In this document: positions 39,536 through 48,250 of the stretch, in pieces
Layout of the letters: the number at the start of each line of letters is the position of its first letter
Position numbering within the stretch: position 1 is the stretch's first letter
NCBI RefSeq assembly: GCF_008042075.1
Contig: NZ_RDBN01000005.1
Location: forward strand, 554,071 to 618,070
Length of the DNA: 64,000 bases
Direction: 5' to 3'
DNA from: Streptomyces sp. UW30
GTDB taxonomy: Bacteria; Actinomycetota; Actinomycetes; Streptomycetales; Streptomycetaceae
The notes under the pieces: model-generated
Databases searched by the model: none
Told to the model about the DNA's origin: nothing
Seen by the model: the letters and a program-made list of their open reading frames with translations, nothing else
Program-made: the position numbers and the translations under genes

Positions 39536-40126
39536 CTACCGCTCCGGCACGATCGTCGCCGCGATCCGCTCCACCAGCCCGTCCGGCACGCTCACCCCGG
39601 GCAGTACGCCTTCCAGCACGTCCGGCAGGGTCAGGTGCTCCAGGAGCAGGCCGAGCATCGCGAGATACAGGACGGTGACGGCCTCGTCGCCGCCGGGCAG
39701 TCCGGCGCCGCGGTGGAACTCCATGGCCTCGTCCAGGTCGCCGCGCACCGACTTGGTGAAGGAAGAGCGCAGCTCGGGGCGACGGGACGCCTCCAGGCGC
39801 ATCTCCATCATGGCCAGATAGCCCGTGCGGTCGCGGGTCGCGCGGGCCATCAGGTCGTGCATGAAGGCGGTGACCAGGGCGCGGTCCTTCGGCCGGGTCA
39901 GCAGCCCGGCGATCACCTCCGGGTCGGGCGCGAGCCGTACATGCAGCCGCGCGTCGATCTGGCGGAGCAGTTCGTCGCGCCCGGTGAAGTAGTTCGAGGA
40001 GGTGCCGACCGGCACCCCCGCCTCGGCGTCCACCGCGCGGAAGGTCAGCCCGCGCGCCCCCTCACGAGCGAGCACCTCGACGCCCGCGTCGACGAGGGCG
40101 GCCCGGCGCTCCGGATTGCCCGCCAT
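39536..40126 (-). CDS. TetR-family regulator
   Basis: A 196-residue regulator with the TetR helix-turn-helix LTFRAVDAEAGVPVGTSSNYF (about residues 27-47) and an all-helical ligand domain. It is divergent from a dihydrofolate-reductase-like gene, with a strongly repetitive operator between them, so it probably represses that gene and itself. Confidence 0.9.
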   Translation of the reverse strand: MAGNPERRAALVDAGVEVLAREGARGLTFRAVDAEAGVPVGTSSNYFTGRDELLRQIDARLHVRLAPDPEVIAGLLTRPKDRALVTAFMHDLMARATRDRTGYLAMMEMRLEASRRPELRSSFTKSVRGDLDEAMEFHRGAGLPGGDEAVTVLYLAMLGLLLEHLTLPDVLEGVLPGVSVPDGLVERIAATIVPER

Positions 40127-40181
40127 TCGGAATCCCCTCTCTCACTTTCCCCGTCCCGTAAACGCACGCCTGAATACCCTT

Positions 40182-40235
40182 GCAACCACTACAAGCGAAG
40201 TACTACAACTGAAGCACTACAACCGCAGTGGTTGC
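40182..40235. promoter_or_regulatory. Repeat-rich operator between TetR and DHFR-like genes
   Basis: Three contiguous 14-bp direct repeats of ACTACAACTGAAGC type begin at 40188, 40202 and 40216. The block is framed by a perfect 9-bp inverted repeat, GCAACCACT (40182-40190) and AGTGGTTGC (40227-40235). It lies 55 bases from the TetR start and 26 from the DHFR-like start. Confidence 0.8.
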
Positions 40236-40261
40236 CTGACACCCTACGAAAAGAGACCGGC

Positions 40262-40846
40262 TTGCGAAAGCTCACCTACTTCATCGCCTGTTCGATCGAC
40301 GGATTCATCGGGGACCCGAGCGGCGATGCCACGGCGATGTACCCCTTCGTCGACGCGGAGTTCCTGGAGTTCCTCAAGACGGAGCACCCGGAGACCATGT
40401 CGACGCCCGGTCGCCGGGCCCTCGGCTTCGACGACCTGGAGAACAGGCTGTTCGACACCATCATCCAGGGCAGGGCCAGCTACGACCTGGCCTTGAAGGA
40501 GGGTGTCACCAGCCCCTACGCCCATATGCGTCAGTACGTCGCCTCGCGCACGCTGACCGAGTCGCCCGACCCGCAGGTCGAGATCGTCTCGACGGACGTG
40601 GTCGGCAAGGTCCGCGAACTCAAGGCCGAGGAGGGCGAGCTGGGCATCTACCTGTGCGGCGGCTCGCAGCTCGCCGGTGTGCTGTTCGACGAGATCGACG
40701 AGCTCGTCATCAAGACCTACCCCATCGTGTACGGCACGGGCATGCCGATGTTCGGCTCGGACTTCGCCGTCACGGAGTTCACCCTCGGCGAGGTGCGCGC
40801 GTTCGGCAACGGCGCCGTGGTTCGTACGTACAGCAGGAAGCGCTGA
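40262..40846 (+). CDS. Dihydrofolate-reductase-like (RibD C-terminal type) protein
   Basis: A 194-residue protein beginning KLTYFIACSIDGFIGD, the typical start of the RibD-C/DHFR-like family that binds NADPH. The later segment YLCGGSQLAGVLF is the cofactor loop. The start is TTG at 40262 (no in-frame ATG or GTG nearby; similarity begins exactly there). It is regulated by the divergent TetR. The substrate is unknown; it is not the housekeeping DHFR. Confidence 0.88.
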   Translation: MRKLTYFIACSIDGFIGDPSGDATAMYPFVDAEFLEFLKTEHPETMSTPGRRALGFDDLENRLFDTIIQGRASYDLALKEGVTSPYAHMRQYVASRTLTESPDPQVEIVSTDVVGKVRELKAEEGELGIYLCGGSQLAGVLFDEIDELVIKTYPIVYGTGMPMFGSDFAVTEFTLGEVRAFGNGAVVRTYSRKR

Positions 40847-40872
40847 GCGGTCCGGCGCCCTACTCTGAGGGC

Positions 40873-41076
40873 ATGGGCAGCCAAGAGCACGTCTGTCCCG
40901 ACTGCGGACAGCCCGTCGACACGGTCGTCAAGCGCCACAAGACGCTGGGCGCGTGGGTCCCCACCTGGGTGGGCGGCCCTTGCAGGAACCCCGACTGCGC
41001 GGCCTTCGCCGAGGAGGGCGCCGGGCACGAGGAGCAGCCCGAGCAGCCCGAGGCACCCACCGCGAAAAATTCCTGA
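40873..41076 (+). CDS. Small zinc-ribbon protein
   Basis: A 67-residue protein with CPDCG near the N-terminus and CRNPDC about 28 residues later, forming a four-Cys zinc site, and a Glu/Pro-rich tail. It follows the DHFR-like gene by 26 bases. Function unknown. Confidence 0.75.
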   Translation: MGSQEHVCPDCGQPVDTVVKRHKTLGAWVPTWVGGPCRNPDCAAFAEEGAGHEEQPEQPEAPTAKNS

Positions 41077-41173
41077 GCCACCCTGTCGAGAATGCCGGCC
41101 CGGCTCCGACGTCCCCTGTGAGAGCCGCCCACCGAGGGCGGCCCGAGCCGACGGAAGCAGAAGGAGCGGACTG

Positions 41174-41590
41174 ATGAAGTACCTGGTCATGGTGCAGGGA
41201 ACGCAGGCGGACTACGAGGCGATGCAGGGCAAGGGGTCCGCGAACTCCGTGGCCTGGAGCCAGCAGGACATCCAGGCGATGTACGGCTTCATGCAGGCCC
41301 TGAACGACGACCTCGCCGAAACCGGCGAGATGGTCGACGGACAGGGGCTGGGCGAGCCCGCGAAGGCGCGGCACGTCACCCTGGGCGACGACGGCAAGGC
41401 AGTGATCACCGACGGCCCGTACAGCGAGACCAAGGAACTGCTGGCCGGCTACTGGGTGCTGGACTGTGCGAGCCTGGAGCGGGTCACGGAGATCGCCGAG
41501 CGCGTCCTTCAGTGCCCCCAGCCCGCCGGGGCCCCCGTGTACCCGGTGGTGATCCGGCCCATCGACGAGGGGCCGGGAGACATCGGCTGA
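41174..41590 (+). CDS. YCII/DGPF-domain protein, partner of the ECF42 sigma factor
   Basis: A 138-residue protein of the YCII-related (DGPF) family. The signature appears here as DGPYSETKELLAGYW (about residues 80-94). Members lie beside ECF42 sigma factors and are usually in their regulon. It starts at ATG 41174 with GAAGGAG upstream; the sigma gene begins 31 bases after its stop. Confidence 0.92.
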   Translation: MKYLVMVQGTQADYEAMQGKGSANSVAWSQQDIQAMYGFMQALNDDLAETGEMVDGQGLGEPAKARHVTLGDDGKAVITDGPYSETKELLAGYWVLDCASLERVTEIAERVLQCPQPAGAPVYPVVIRPIDEGPGDIG

Positions 41591-41621
41591 GCCGTACGAC
41601 ACGTCGCACACCGAGCCGTAC

Positions 41622-42848
41622 ATGAGCGCCACACCCGAGACCGAGGACCTGCTGCGCCGCCACGCGCCGCAGGTCCTCGGCGCGCTGGTGAGGCGGTACG
41701 GCCACTTCGACAGCGCCGAGGACGCCGTACAGGAGGCGCTGCTCGCCGCGGCCGAGCAGTGGCCGCGCACCGGCGTCCCGGACAACCCGCGCGGTTGGCT
41801 GATCAGGGTCGGCGCACGCCGCCTGACCGATACCTTGCGTGCGGAGGAGGCACGCCGGGCCCGGGAGGAGAAGGTCGCGGCGCTCTCGCCACGGGACGCC
41901 TTCACGGCCCCGCCGCCGGGTGCGGACCGCGCTCCCCGCGAGGACGACACCCTCACCCTGCTCTTCCTCAGCTGCCATCCGAACCTGACCCCGCCCGCCC
42001 AGATCGCCCTCACGCTCCGTGCCGTCGGCGGTCTGACCACGGCGGAGATCGCCCGCGCGTACCTGGTCCCCGAGGCCACGATGGCCCAGCGCATCAGCCG
42101 GGCCAAGCAGAAGGTGCGCGGGGTGCGCTTCGGGCGGCCCGACAACTGGGACGACCGTCTGCCCGCGGTCCTGCAGACCCTGTACCTGATCTTCAACGAG
42201 GGCTATACGGCCACCTCGGGCACGAACCTCCAGCGGCGCGAACTCGCCGGCGAGGCGATCCGGCTGACCCGCGAGGTCCATCGCCTCCTCCCGGACCACG
42301 GCGAGGTGGCCGGCCTGCTCGCCCTGATGCTGCTCACCGACGCCCGCCGCGACGCGCGCACCGGCCCGCACGGCGAGCTCGTCCCGCTCGACGAACAGGA
42401 CCGCGACCGCTGGGACAAGGCGGCGATCGACGAGGGCGTCGCCCTGGTCACGCGGGCCCTGTCCCGGGCGCCCGCCGGCCCGTACCAGCTGCGCGCCGCC
42501 ATCGCCGCCGTGCACGACGAGGCGCCCTGCGCGGCCAAGACCGACTGGCGGGAGATCCTCGGCCTCTACGACGTCCTGCTCCGACTCGTCCCCGGGCCCG
42601 TCGAGCGCCTCAACCGCGCGGTCGCCGTCGCCATGGTCCAGGGGCCGCGTGCCGGACTGGCCGAACTGGCGGAGCTGGAAGACGAGTTGGGCGCCGGGCA
42701 CCGCCTGGACGCGGTCCGGGGGCACCTCCTGGAGCGGGCCGGCGCCCCTGACGAGGCCCGCGCCGCCTACGAGGCCGCGGCCGCCAAGACACAGAGCCTG
42801 CCCGAACAGCGCTATCTGCACGCGCGGGCGGCACGGCTGAGGCCGTAA
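41622..42848 (+). CDS. ECF42-type RNA polymerase sigma factor with C-terminal extension
   Basis: A 408-residue protein with ECF regions 2 and 4 in the first 180 residues (DSAEDAVQEALLAAAEQWP, TAEIARAYLVPEATMAQRISRAK). A helical TPR-like extension of about 220 residues follows (DUF6596), which replaces a separate anti-sigma factor in this group. Pairing with the YCII gene confirms group ECF42. The activating signal is not known. Confidence 0.93.
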   Translation: MSATPETEDLLRRHAPQVLGALVRRYGHFDSAEDAVQEALLAAAEQWPRTGVPDNPRGWLIRVGARRLTDTLRAEEARRAREEKVAALSPRDAFTAPPPGADRAPREDDTLTLLFLSCHPNLTPPAQIALTLRAVGGLTTAEIARAYLVPEATMAQRISRAKQKVRGVRFGRPDNWDDRLPAVLQTLYLIFNEGYTATSGTNLQRRELAGEAIRLTREVHRLLPDHGEVAGLLALMLLTDARRDARTGPHGELVPLDEQDRDRWDKAAIDEGVALVTRALSRAPAGPYQLRAAIAAVHDEAPCAAKTDWREILGLYDVLLRLVPGPVERLNRAVAVAMVQGPRAGLAELAELEDELGAGHRLDAVRGHLLERAGAPDEARAAYEAAAAKTQSLPEQRYLHARAARLRP

Positions 42849-42857
42849 TCTCGCCCC

Positions 42858-43190
42858 ATGGTCGAACGCACGTACATCCTCCACATCACCGAACGCTCCC
42901 TGTGGGACGCGGCCCGCGAGCGCGGCACGTACGAGATGTCCACGCGGGGCCGCACGCTCCGGGAGGAGGGCTTCATCCACTGCTCGACCCGCGCCCAACT
43001 CCCTGCCGTGGCCGCCTTCCTGTACGGCTCCTACGACGGCCCCGACGAGCTGGTCGTCCTGGTCGTGGACCCCGCGCGGCTGGATGTGCCGCTGAAGTAC
43101 GAGGCGCCGAAGCCCGGGGGCGAGGAATTCCCGCATGTGTACGGGCCGATTCCGGTGGACGCGGTCGTGGACGTGGAGGTGTGGGGGTGA
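42858..43190 (+). CDS. DUF952 family protein
   Basis: A 110-residue protein with the DUF952 pattern: YILHITERSLWDAA, GFIHCSTRAQLPAVA, and PHVYGPIPVDAVV at the end. It resembles glutathione-independent small enzymes of unknown reaction. Its stop overlaps the next gene (GTGA). Confidence 0.9.
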   Translation: MVERTYILHITERSLWDAARERGTYEMSTRGRTLREEGFIHCSTRAQLPAVAAFLYGSYDGPDELVVLVVDPARLDVPLKYEAPKPGGEEFPHVYGPIPVDAVVDVEVWG

Positions 43191-43417
43191 CGGGACGCCG
43201 CCGGTTATGGCGGTGGGTCGCGGTGGCGTGGGTGATCGTCGTGGCGGTGGCGGGCGCAGTGACGTGGTGGCTTGAGGACTCGGCGGAGCCGCCGGGGCCG
43301 TACCGCTGGGAGAACGCCGATCCGACGCCGTCGCTTCCGCAGGGCTGGGAGTCGGCCTGTGCGAGCGCCACGCCCGACGAGAACGGCCGGGCGCTCTGCT
43401 TCATCAGGACCCGTTAG
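43187..43417 (+). CDS. Small secreted/membrane-anchored protein with a TTA codon
   Basis: A 76-residue protein: basic start, one membrane helix (about 9-29) and a short extracytoplasmic tail with two Cys. The GTG start overlaps the DUF952 stop. Codon 7 (43205-43207) is TTA, the rare leucine codon read only by the bldA tRNA, so translation may be confined to development. Its end overlaps the convergent VOC gene by 4 bases. No family recognised. Confidence 0.75.
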   Translation: MTGRRRLWRWVAVAWVIVVAVAGAVTWWLEDSAEPPGPYRWENADPTPSLPQGWESACASATPDENGRALCFIRTR

Positions 43418-44169
43418 CCGGGCAGCCCGCCCGTCTCCGGGTCCCGCCCCGTCAGACAGTACGTCCCGCCCGCCGGATCGCGCATCACCGTCCAGTGGGC
43501 ACCCTGGGCCACGAAGGTCGCGCCGAGCTCCTCGTGCCGGGCGCGGGTCCCCGGGATGTCCGCGCAGGCCAGATCCAGGTGGGCAGCAGCCGTGGGGCGC
43601 TCCCGGCCCGCCCGCTCCTCGCCGAGCCGTTGGAGCAGCACGCGCACCGGCAGCCCGGCCGGGGGCCTGAGCACATGGAACTCGGGGAGCGAGCCCGGCA
43701 CCGACAGCCAGCCGTCCAACAGGCCGCCCCAGAAGGCGACTTCGGCGTCGAACGCGGACGGCGGTACGTCCACGCAGACCTGGTCGAGCCGGCTGCCGCG
43801 CACCACGGGCGGCCGTACCGACTCGCCCTGCCAGGGCACGGCACAGAACAACTGCCCGGCGGGCGAGCGCAGTACGGCCCACCCGTCGTGCTCGGCGGCG
43901 AGGTCCGCGCCGTGCCGGAGCGCCGACGCCACGAACTCCTCCACGTCGTCCACGGCGAAGTCGAGATGCGCGCCGCCGGGACCCGAGTCGACGCCCTGCG
44001 CCTTCACACAGGGGTCCGCCCCGCCGCCCGGCAGCAGGGTCACGAACTCGCCCTGATCGCCACGGAAATCGGACAGCCCGGTGTCCGTCACCGCGGTCCA
44101 GAAGGTGTGGGCCCGGGCGAAGTCCGCGGCGGGGCGGTCGATGAACGCGTAGGTCCAGCGGATGCTCAT
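43414..44169 (-). CDS. Tandem VOC (glyoxalase/bleomycin-resistance) domain protein
   Basis: A 251-residue protein made of two VOC modules (about 5-120 and 130-245), with typical lines such as FIDRPAADFARAHTFW, HLDFAVDDVEEF and HLDLACADIPGTR. Such proteins are enzymes on small molecules or drug-binding resistance proteins. It starts at ATG 44169. Confidence 0.9.
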   Translation of the reverse strand: MSIRWTYAFIDRPAADFARAHTFWTAVTDTGLSDFRGDQGEFVTLLPGGGADPCVKAQGVDSGPGGAHLDFAVDDVEEFVASALRHGADLAAEHDGWAVLRSPAGQLFCAVPWQGESVRPPVVRGSRLDQVCVDVPPSAFDAEVAFWGGLLDGWLSVPGSLPEFHVLRPPAGLPVRVLLQRLGEERAGRERPTAAAHLDLACADIPGTRARHEELGATFVAQGAHWTVMRDPAGGTYCLTGRDPETGGLPG

Positions 44170-44338
44170 GCGGTGATCGTAGAACCGCCGGCGCGGTCGC
44201 GCGCGGCGATATCCGTACGGTGGGCAAAGCGGTCGCCACGCCTGCTTTGCAGGACCCTCACCAACCACGCGCCAGCTTCTGGGACTTGCTTTGCCATCAG
44301 TTCGCCCTGCATTGGTCCGCGCTTGTTTGCGTTGGGGA

Positions 44339-45493
44339 ATGGACCACATCACGTTCCTGGTGGCGGTCGTCATCGTGACGGCCCTCGCCTTCGACTTCAC
44401 CAATGGATTCCACGACACGGCGAACGCGATGGCCACCTCCATCGCCACGGGGGCCCTCAAACCGAGGACGGCCGTGCTCATCAGCGGCGTCCTGAACGTC
44501 GTCGGCGCCTTCCTCTCCACCGAGGTCGCCAAGACGATCTCCGGCGGCATAGTGGACGACACACTCGTCACCCCGGGCATGATCTTCGCGGGTCTCGTCG
44601 GGGCGATCCTGTGGAATCTGCTGACCTGGTTGGTGGGCCTGCCGTCCAGTTCGTCGCACGCGCTGTTCGGCGGGCTGATCGGGGCCGTCTGGGTAGGTGC
44701 CGGGTCCCACGGCGTGCACTTTGACAAGGTTGTCGAGAAGGTGCTGATCCCGGCGGTTGCCTCGCCGCTCGTGGCGGGTGTCGCGGCGCTGCTGGCCACC
44801 TACCTGGCATACAAGCTCACTTCTCGCGCCCGCAAGGAGTCCGTCACCAAGGGCTTCCGCGCCGGTCAGATCGCCTCGGCCTCGCTGGTCTCCCTGGCCC
44901 ACGGCACCAACGACGCGCAGAAGACGATGGGCGTCATCACGCTGACCCTGATCTCGGCGGGCGCGCTCGGCCACGACGCGGGCCCGCCGCTGTGGGTGAT
45001 CGCCTCCGCCGGTCTGGCCATCGGCCTCGGCACCTATCTCGGCGGCTGGCGCATCATCCGCACGATGGGCAAGGGCCTCACCGAGATCCAGTCCCCGCAG
45101 GGCTTCGCCGCGGAGACCGCCTCCACGACGGTCATCCTCACCTCGGCCCACCTGGGCTTCGCGCTGTCCACCACGCAGGTCGCCTCCGGCAGCATCCTCG
45201 GCGCCGGTCTCGGCCGCCGTCTCGCGGAGGTCCGCTGGGGTGTGGCCGGCCGGATGGTCGTGGCCTGGCTGATCACCCTGCCGGCCGCGGCGCTGGTCGG
45301 CGGCGTCTCCGCGAGCGCGGTGAAGCACGGCGGCAACATCGGTACGGCCGTGGTGGCCCTGATCGGCGCCGCGGTCGCCGCCGGCATCGTGGTCGTCTCC
45401 CGCCGCAACCCCGTGTCCGCGCACAACGTCAACGACAACCACGAGGTCACGATCCGTGGCACGGAGCCGGCTCAGGTCGGCACGGCCGCCTGA
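44339..45493 (+). CDS. Pit-family low-affinity inorganic phosphate transporter
   Basis: A 384-residue permease with both PHO4 signature repeats: FDFTNGFHDTANAMATSIATG near the N-terminus and SLAHGTNDAQKTMGVI in the middle. It has about ten helices and a short hydrophilic C-terminus. It starts at ATG 44339. A small membrane protein follows 34 bases later and is probably cotranscribed. I see no clear PHO box upstream. Confidence 0.94.
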   Translation: MDHITFLVAVVIVTALAFDFTNGFHDTANAMATSIATGALKPRTAVLISGVLNVVGAFLSTEVAKTISGGIVDDTLVTPGMIFAGLVGAILWNLLTWLVGLPSSSSHALFGGLIGAVWVGAGSHGVHFDKVVEKVLIPAVASPLVAGVAALLATYLAYKLTSRARKESVTKGFRAGQIASASLVSLAHGTNDAQKTMGVITLTLISAGALGHDAGPPLWVIASAGLAIGLGTYLGGWRIIRTMGKGLTEIQSPQGFAAETASTTVILTSAHLGFALSTTQVASGSILGAGLGRRLAEVRWGVAGRMVVAWLITLPAAALVGGVSASAVKHGGNIGTAVVALIGAAVAAGIVVVSRRNPVSAHNVNDNHEVTIRGTEPAQVGTAA

Positions 45494-45527
45494 CGCAACG
45501 GTCAGCTGAGAAAGGGCAGTTCACACC

Positions 45528-45761
45528 ATGAACCTCGACTGGACCGCACTCGGCCAGGCCGCCGCGGTGAGCCTCGCCGTCACCGTGGCCGTGGTCGCCG
45601 TCTTCGCGCTCGGTGTGCTGGGCATGGCCCGCCACGAAGGGGCGCGTGAGGAAGACGGCGGCACGTCCACCGTCGGCCTCGCCCAGGCCGGGCTGTGCTT
45701 TGTGGCCTGCGCGGCGGTGGTGGCGTACGGGATCTATCTGATCGTGCCGCAGTTCCACTGA
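45528..45761 (+). CDS. Small membrane protein downstream of Pit
   Basis: A 77-residue protein with two predicted membrane helices (about 10-33 and 49-72) and a charged middle loop (RHEGAREEDGG). It lies 34 bases after the phosphate transporter with AGAAAGGG upstream. A small protein of this kind accompanies Pit genes in Streptomyces; function unknown. Confidence 0.8.
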   Translation: MNLDWTALGQAAAVSLAVTVAVVAVFALGVLGMARHEGAREEDGGTSTVGLAQAGLCFVACAAVVAYGIYLIVPQFH

Positions 45762-45792
45762 CCATGCCGTGAACCGGAGGAGGCCTGACGGC

Positions 45793-47349
45793 TCAGGTCT
45801 CCTGCGCCGGTCCGACCCGCTCGTACACCGTCACGCGCCGCCCGCGGACCTGTACGTCTTCCACGACCCTGAAGTGCTCCTCCAGCACCGCGGTTTTCGC
45901 CTTGTCGCGCTTCGCCGTCACCGCCCGGGCCACCTCGGGCACGTCGGTGACCAGCAGGATCCGCCGGTGAGTGAGCATCGCGGCCCGGATCCGGGCGGGA
46001 TCCGCCTCCTCGCCCTTCAACGTCCCCGAGGCCAGAGGGCTTCGTGCCAGCGCCACGTCCCTCAGCCCGGCGAAGTCGTCGGGGGAGACCAGGGCGGTGT
46101 CACGCCGGGCGGCGGGTATGAAGACCACGGCGTCCCCGGGCTCCTTCAGCCGCCGTACGTCCGCCGCCACCGCCAGGACGTCGTCCACCCGGCTCTCCGG
46201 AGAGCGCTTGGACAGCGACTGCGGCAACAGCGCCACGAACACCGCGGCGAGCACGACAGGGACGAGCCACAGCGACGCCCTCGGGAACCGCGGCCCTGCC
46301 GCCTGCGCCGCCGCACCCAGCGCCGCACCGATCAACAGGGCCAGCCCCAGCATGCTGAACAGGATGTAGCGGTCCAGGAAGAGCGGGCGGACCAGGGAGA
46401 GCCCGAGGAGGCCGAGCTGTGGCACCGCCAGCAGCGGCAGCCCGACGGCCGCGACCGACAGCCGTCCCGCGCGCGGCCGGTCCAGCAGGGCCCCGAGACC
46501 GCCGAGCGCCAGCAGGATCGCCGGGCCGATGAGCATGTGCCAGGTCAACGGGGGGATCCAGGAGACCTGTTCGGACTGGCGCCGGCTGAACAGGATCAAC
46601 GGCAGTACGGCCGTGACGGCGGCGGCCGCGGCCACCAGCCAGCGCGTCCACGTCGGCCGCCCGGCCCGCGTCCACATCAGCGTCGCCAGGTGCGCGGGCA
46701 GGACCAGCAGTGACAGCCAGTTCAGCAGCCCGCACACCGCGACCGTGCCCCCGTATGCGAGCCAGTGCACGGCTCGCCCGCGCCCCTGGAGCACGGTCAC
46801 CAGCAGCAGGGTCGATATCCCGGCGCCCGCGGCGACCAGCGCGTACGGGCGTCCCTCCTGGAGGTAGAACTGCACGGCGGGCAGCAGCCCGAACACCAGC
46901 CCGCCCGCCAGGCCCGCCCGGGCCCCCGCCAGCCGACGACCGATTTCGGTCACACAGACCGCCGCGACCGCCGTGGCCAGTACCGAGGGCAGTCGCAGCG
47001 CGGTGGTGCCGGGTCCGAAGCTCTCGAAGACGGCGTGCATCAGCAGGTAGTAGAGCCCGTGCACCGCGTCGACCTGCGCGAGCATGTCCCAGATGTCCCC
47101 GGCCGAGCGCCGCGCGACCTGCCAGGTGGCGGCCTCGTCGCGCCAGACGCTGTGCTGCCGGGACAGCCCCCACAGACCGAGGGCGAGGGTCCACAGCAGG
47201 GGGACCGGCCACAGACGGGGGCGGCGGGGGTGAAGGGCTATTCGCGCCGGGATGTCACGGGAATCGTCGCCCGATGACCGATCGCCCAGGACACGGGCCC
47301 CTTGTGGCCAACGGGTTTCGGGCAAGGGAGCTCTCCAGGGGATCGACAT
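45793..47349 (-). CDS. GT39/PMT-like polytopic glycosyltransferase
   Basis: A 518-residue membrane protein with about 11 helices and a soluble C-terminal domain. After the first helix comes WRDEAATWQ, the acidic catalytic-type motif of C-type glycosyltransferases (GT39/ArnT-like). These move sugars from polyprenyl-phosphate donors on the outer face. ATG 47349 is chosen; later in-frame GTG codons are possible. Acceptor unknown. Confidence 0.85.
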   Translation of the reverse strand: MSIPWRAPLPETRWPQGARVLGDRSSGDDSRDIPARIALHPRRPRLWPVPLLWTLALGLWGLSRQHSVWRDEAATWQVARRSAGDIWDMLAQVDAVHGLYYLLMHAVFESFGPGTTALRLPSVLATAVAAVCVTEIGRRLAGARAGLAGGLVFGLLPAVQFYLQEGRPYALVAAGAGISTLLLVTVLQGRGRAVHWLAYGGTVAVCGLLNWLSLLVLPAHLATLMWTRAGRPTWTRWLVAAAAAVTAVLPLILFSRRQSEQVSWIPPLTWHMLIGPAILLALGGLGALLDRPRAGRLSVAAVGLPLLAVPQLGLLGLSLVRPLFLDRYILFSMLGLALLIGAALGAAAQAAGPRFPRASLWLVPVVLAAVFVALLPQSLSKRSPESRVDDVLAVAADVRRLKEPGDAVVFIPAARRDTALVSPDDFAGLRDVALARSPLASGTLKGEEADPARIRAAMLTHRRILLVTDVPEVARAVTAKRDKAKTAVLEEHFRVVEDVQVRGRRVTVYERVGPAQET

Positions 47350-47652
47350 TCGATACGGCGGGGACAGGCCGCCGGGTGATGTGATCCCGCTCGCCCGCTG
47401 ACGCGGAGCACGCCGAACTACGCCTCGACCTCGCAGGTCGAGACGGGACGTGAGCGTGGTTCGCCTTCCCCCGTGGGCCACCCGCCCCGCGGGTCGGCCG
47501 CAGGGGCGGAGGTGCCAAAAGCTACGTGACGGAGGTGATCCGCGGCCACTGGGTGGCGCGTGAATACAATCACCGCGAATTCACGGAACCATGGGTTCGC
47601 CGTGCCGTCGAATTGGTGCTTTTCACCGGTAATTGGCGGTTCCGGGCGTGAC
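47350..47652. other. Gap upstream of the glycosyltransferase
   Basis: No gene is seen in about 300 bases. It holds a small palindrome, CTCGACCT/AGGTCGAG (47424-47442, 3-base loop), and probably the glycosyltransferase promoter. Confidence 0.5.
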
Positions 47653-47688
47653 GAAGGGGCCCCACCGGCGAACCGGTCGGGCCCCTTC
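47653..47688 (-). terminator. Hairpin terminator of sodN
   Basis: A long near-perfect stem: 47653-47662 pairs with 47679-47688, and ACCGG (47664-47668) with CCGGT (47673-47677), with a CGAA loop. It lies 21 bases after the sodN stop. Confidence 0.85.
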
Positions 47689-47709
47689 GAGAAGCCAAGG
47701 AGACCTGGG

Positions 47710-48105
47710 TCAGGCCTTCTTGGTCTCCCAGAAGATCTTGTCGATCTGGGCAATGTAGTCCAGAGCCTTCTGACCGGTGGCCGGGTCGGTGGACGCCTTG
47801 GCGGCCGAAAGGGCCTTCAGGGCGTCGTTGACCAGCTGGTGCAGCTCCGGGTACTTCTCGAAGTGCGGGGGCTTGAAGTAGTCGCTCCAGAGCACCGAGA
47901 CATGGTGCTTCGCGAGCTCGGCACGCTGCTCCTTGATGACGGTGGCACGCGCCTGGAAGTGCGGGTCGTCGTTGGCGGCCATCTTGTCCTGCACGGCCTT
48001 CACCGACTCCGCCTCGATGCGGGCCTGGGCCGGGTCGTACACACCGCAGGGCAGGTCGCAGTGTGCGCTGACCTTGACCTTGGGGGCAAACAGGCGGGAA
48101 AGCAT
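47710..48105 (-). CDS. sodN: Nickel superoxide dismutase precursor
   Basis: A 131-residue precursor. A 14-residue propeptide is followed by the mature N-terminus HCDLPCGVYDP, whose His1, Cys2 and Cys6 (precursor 15, 16, 20) form the nickel hook. It dismutates superoxide in the cytoplasm. Processing needs the SodX protease encoded divergently. In S. coelicolor sodN is favoured when nickel is present and its mRNA is targeted by a small RNA from sodF; the 5' end here was not checked against that RNA. Confidence 0.97.
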   Translation of the reverse strand: MLSRLFAPKVKVSAHCDLPCGVYDPAQARIEAESVKAVQDKMAANDDPHFQARATVIKEQRAELAKHHVSVLWSDYFKPPHFEKYPELHQLVNDALKALSAAKASTDPATGQKALDYIAQIDKIFWETKKA

Positions 48106-48250
48106 GGAGCATTCCTTCCTCGTGATCGTCTTCTCAGGTGGGACATTACTCCCTGCAAGACGGGTTTTCGCGGGTGCCCCCATGGGCTTAGGACAAAAGT
48201 CCGGGGTGAGACTGAGACTGGTGGAGGACCCTACTGGGGAGGTGCCGGGG

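Noticed and set aside
44170-44338. PHO box before the Pit gene
   Set aside because: No pair of GTTCACC-like repeats could be found in the interval.
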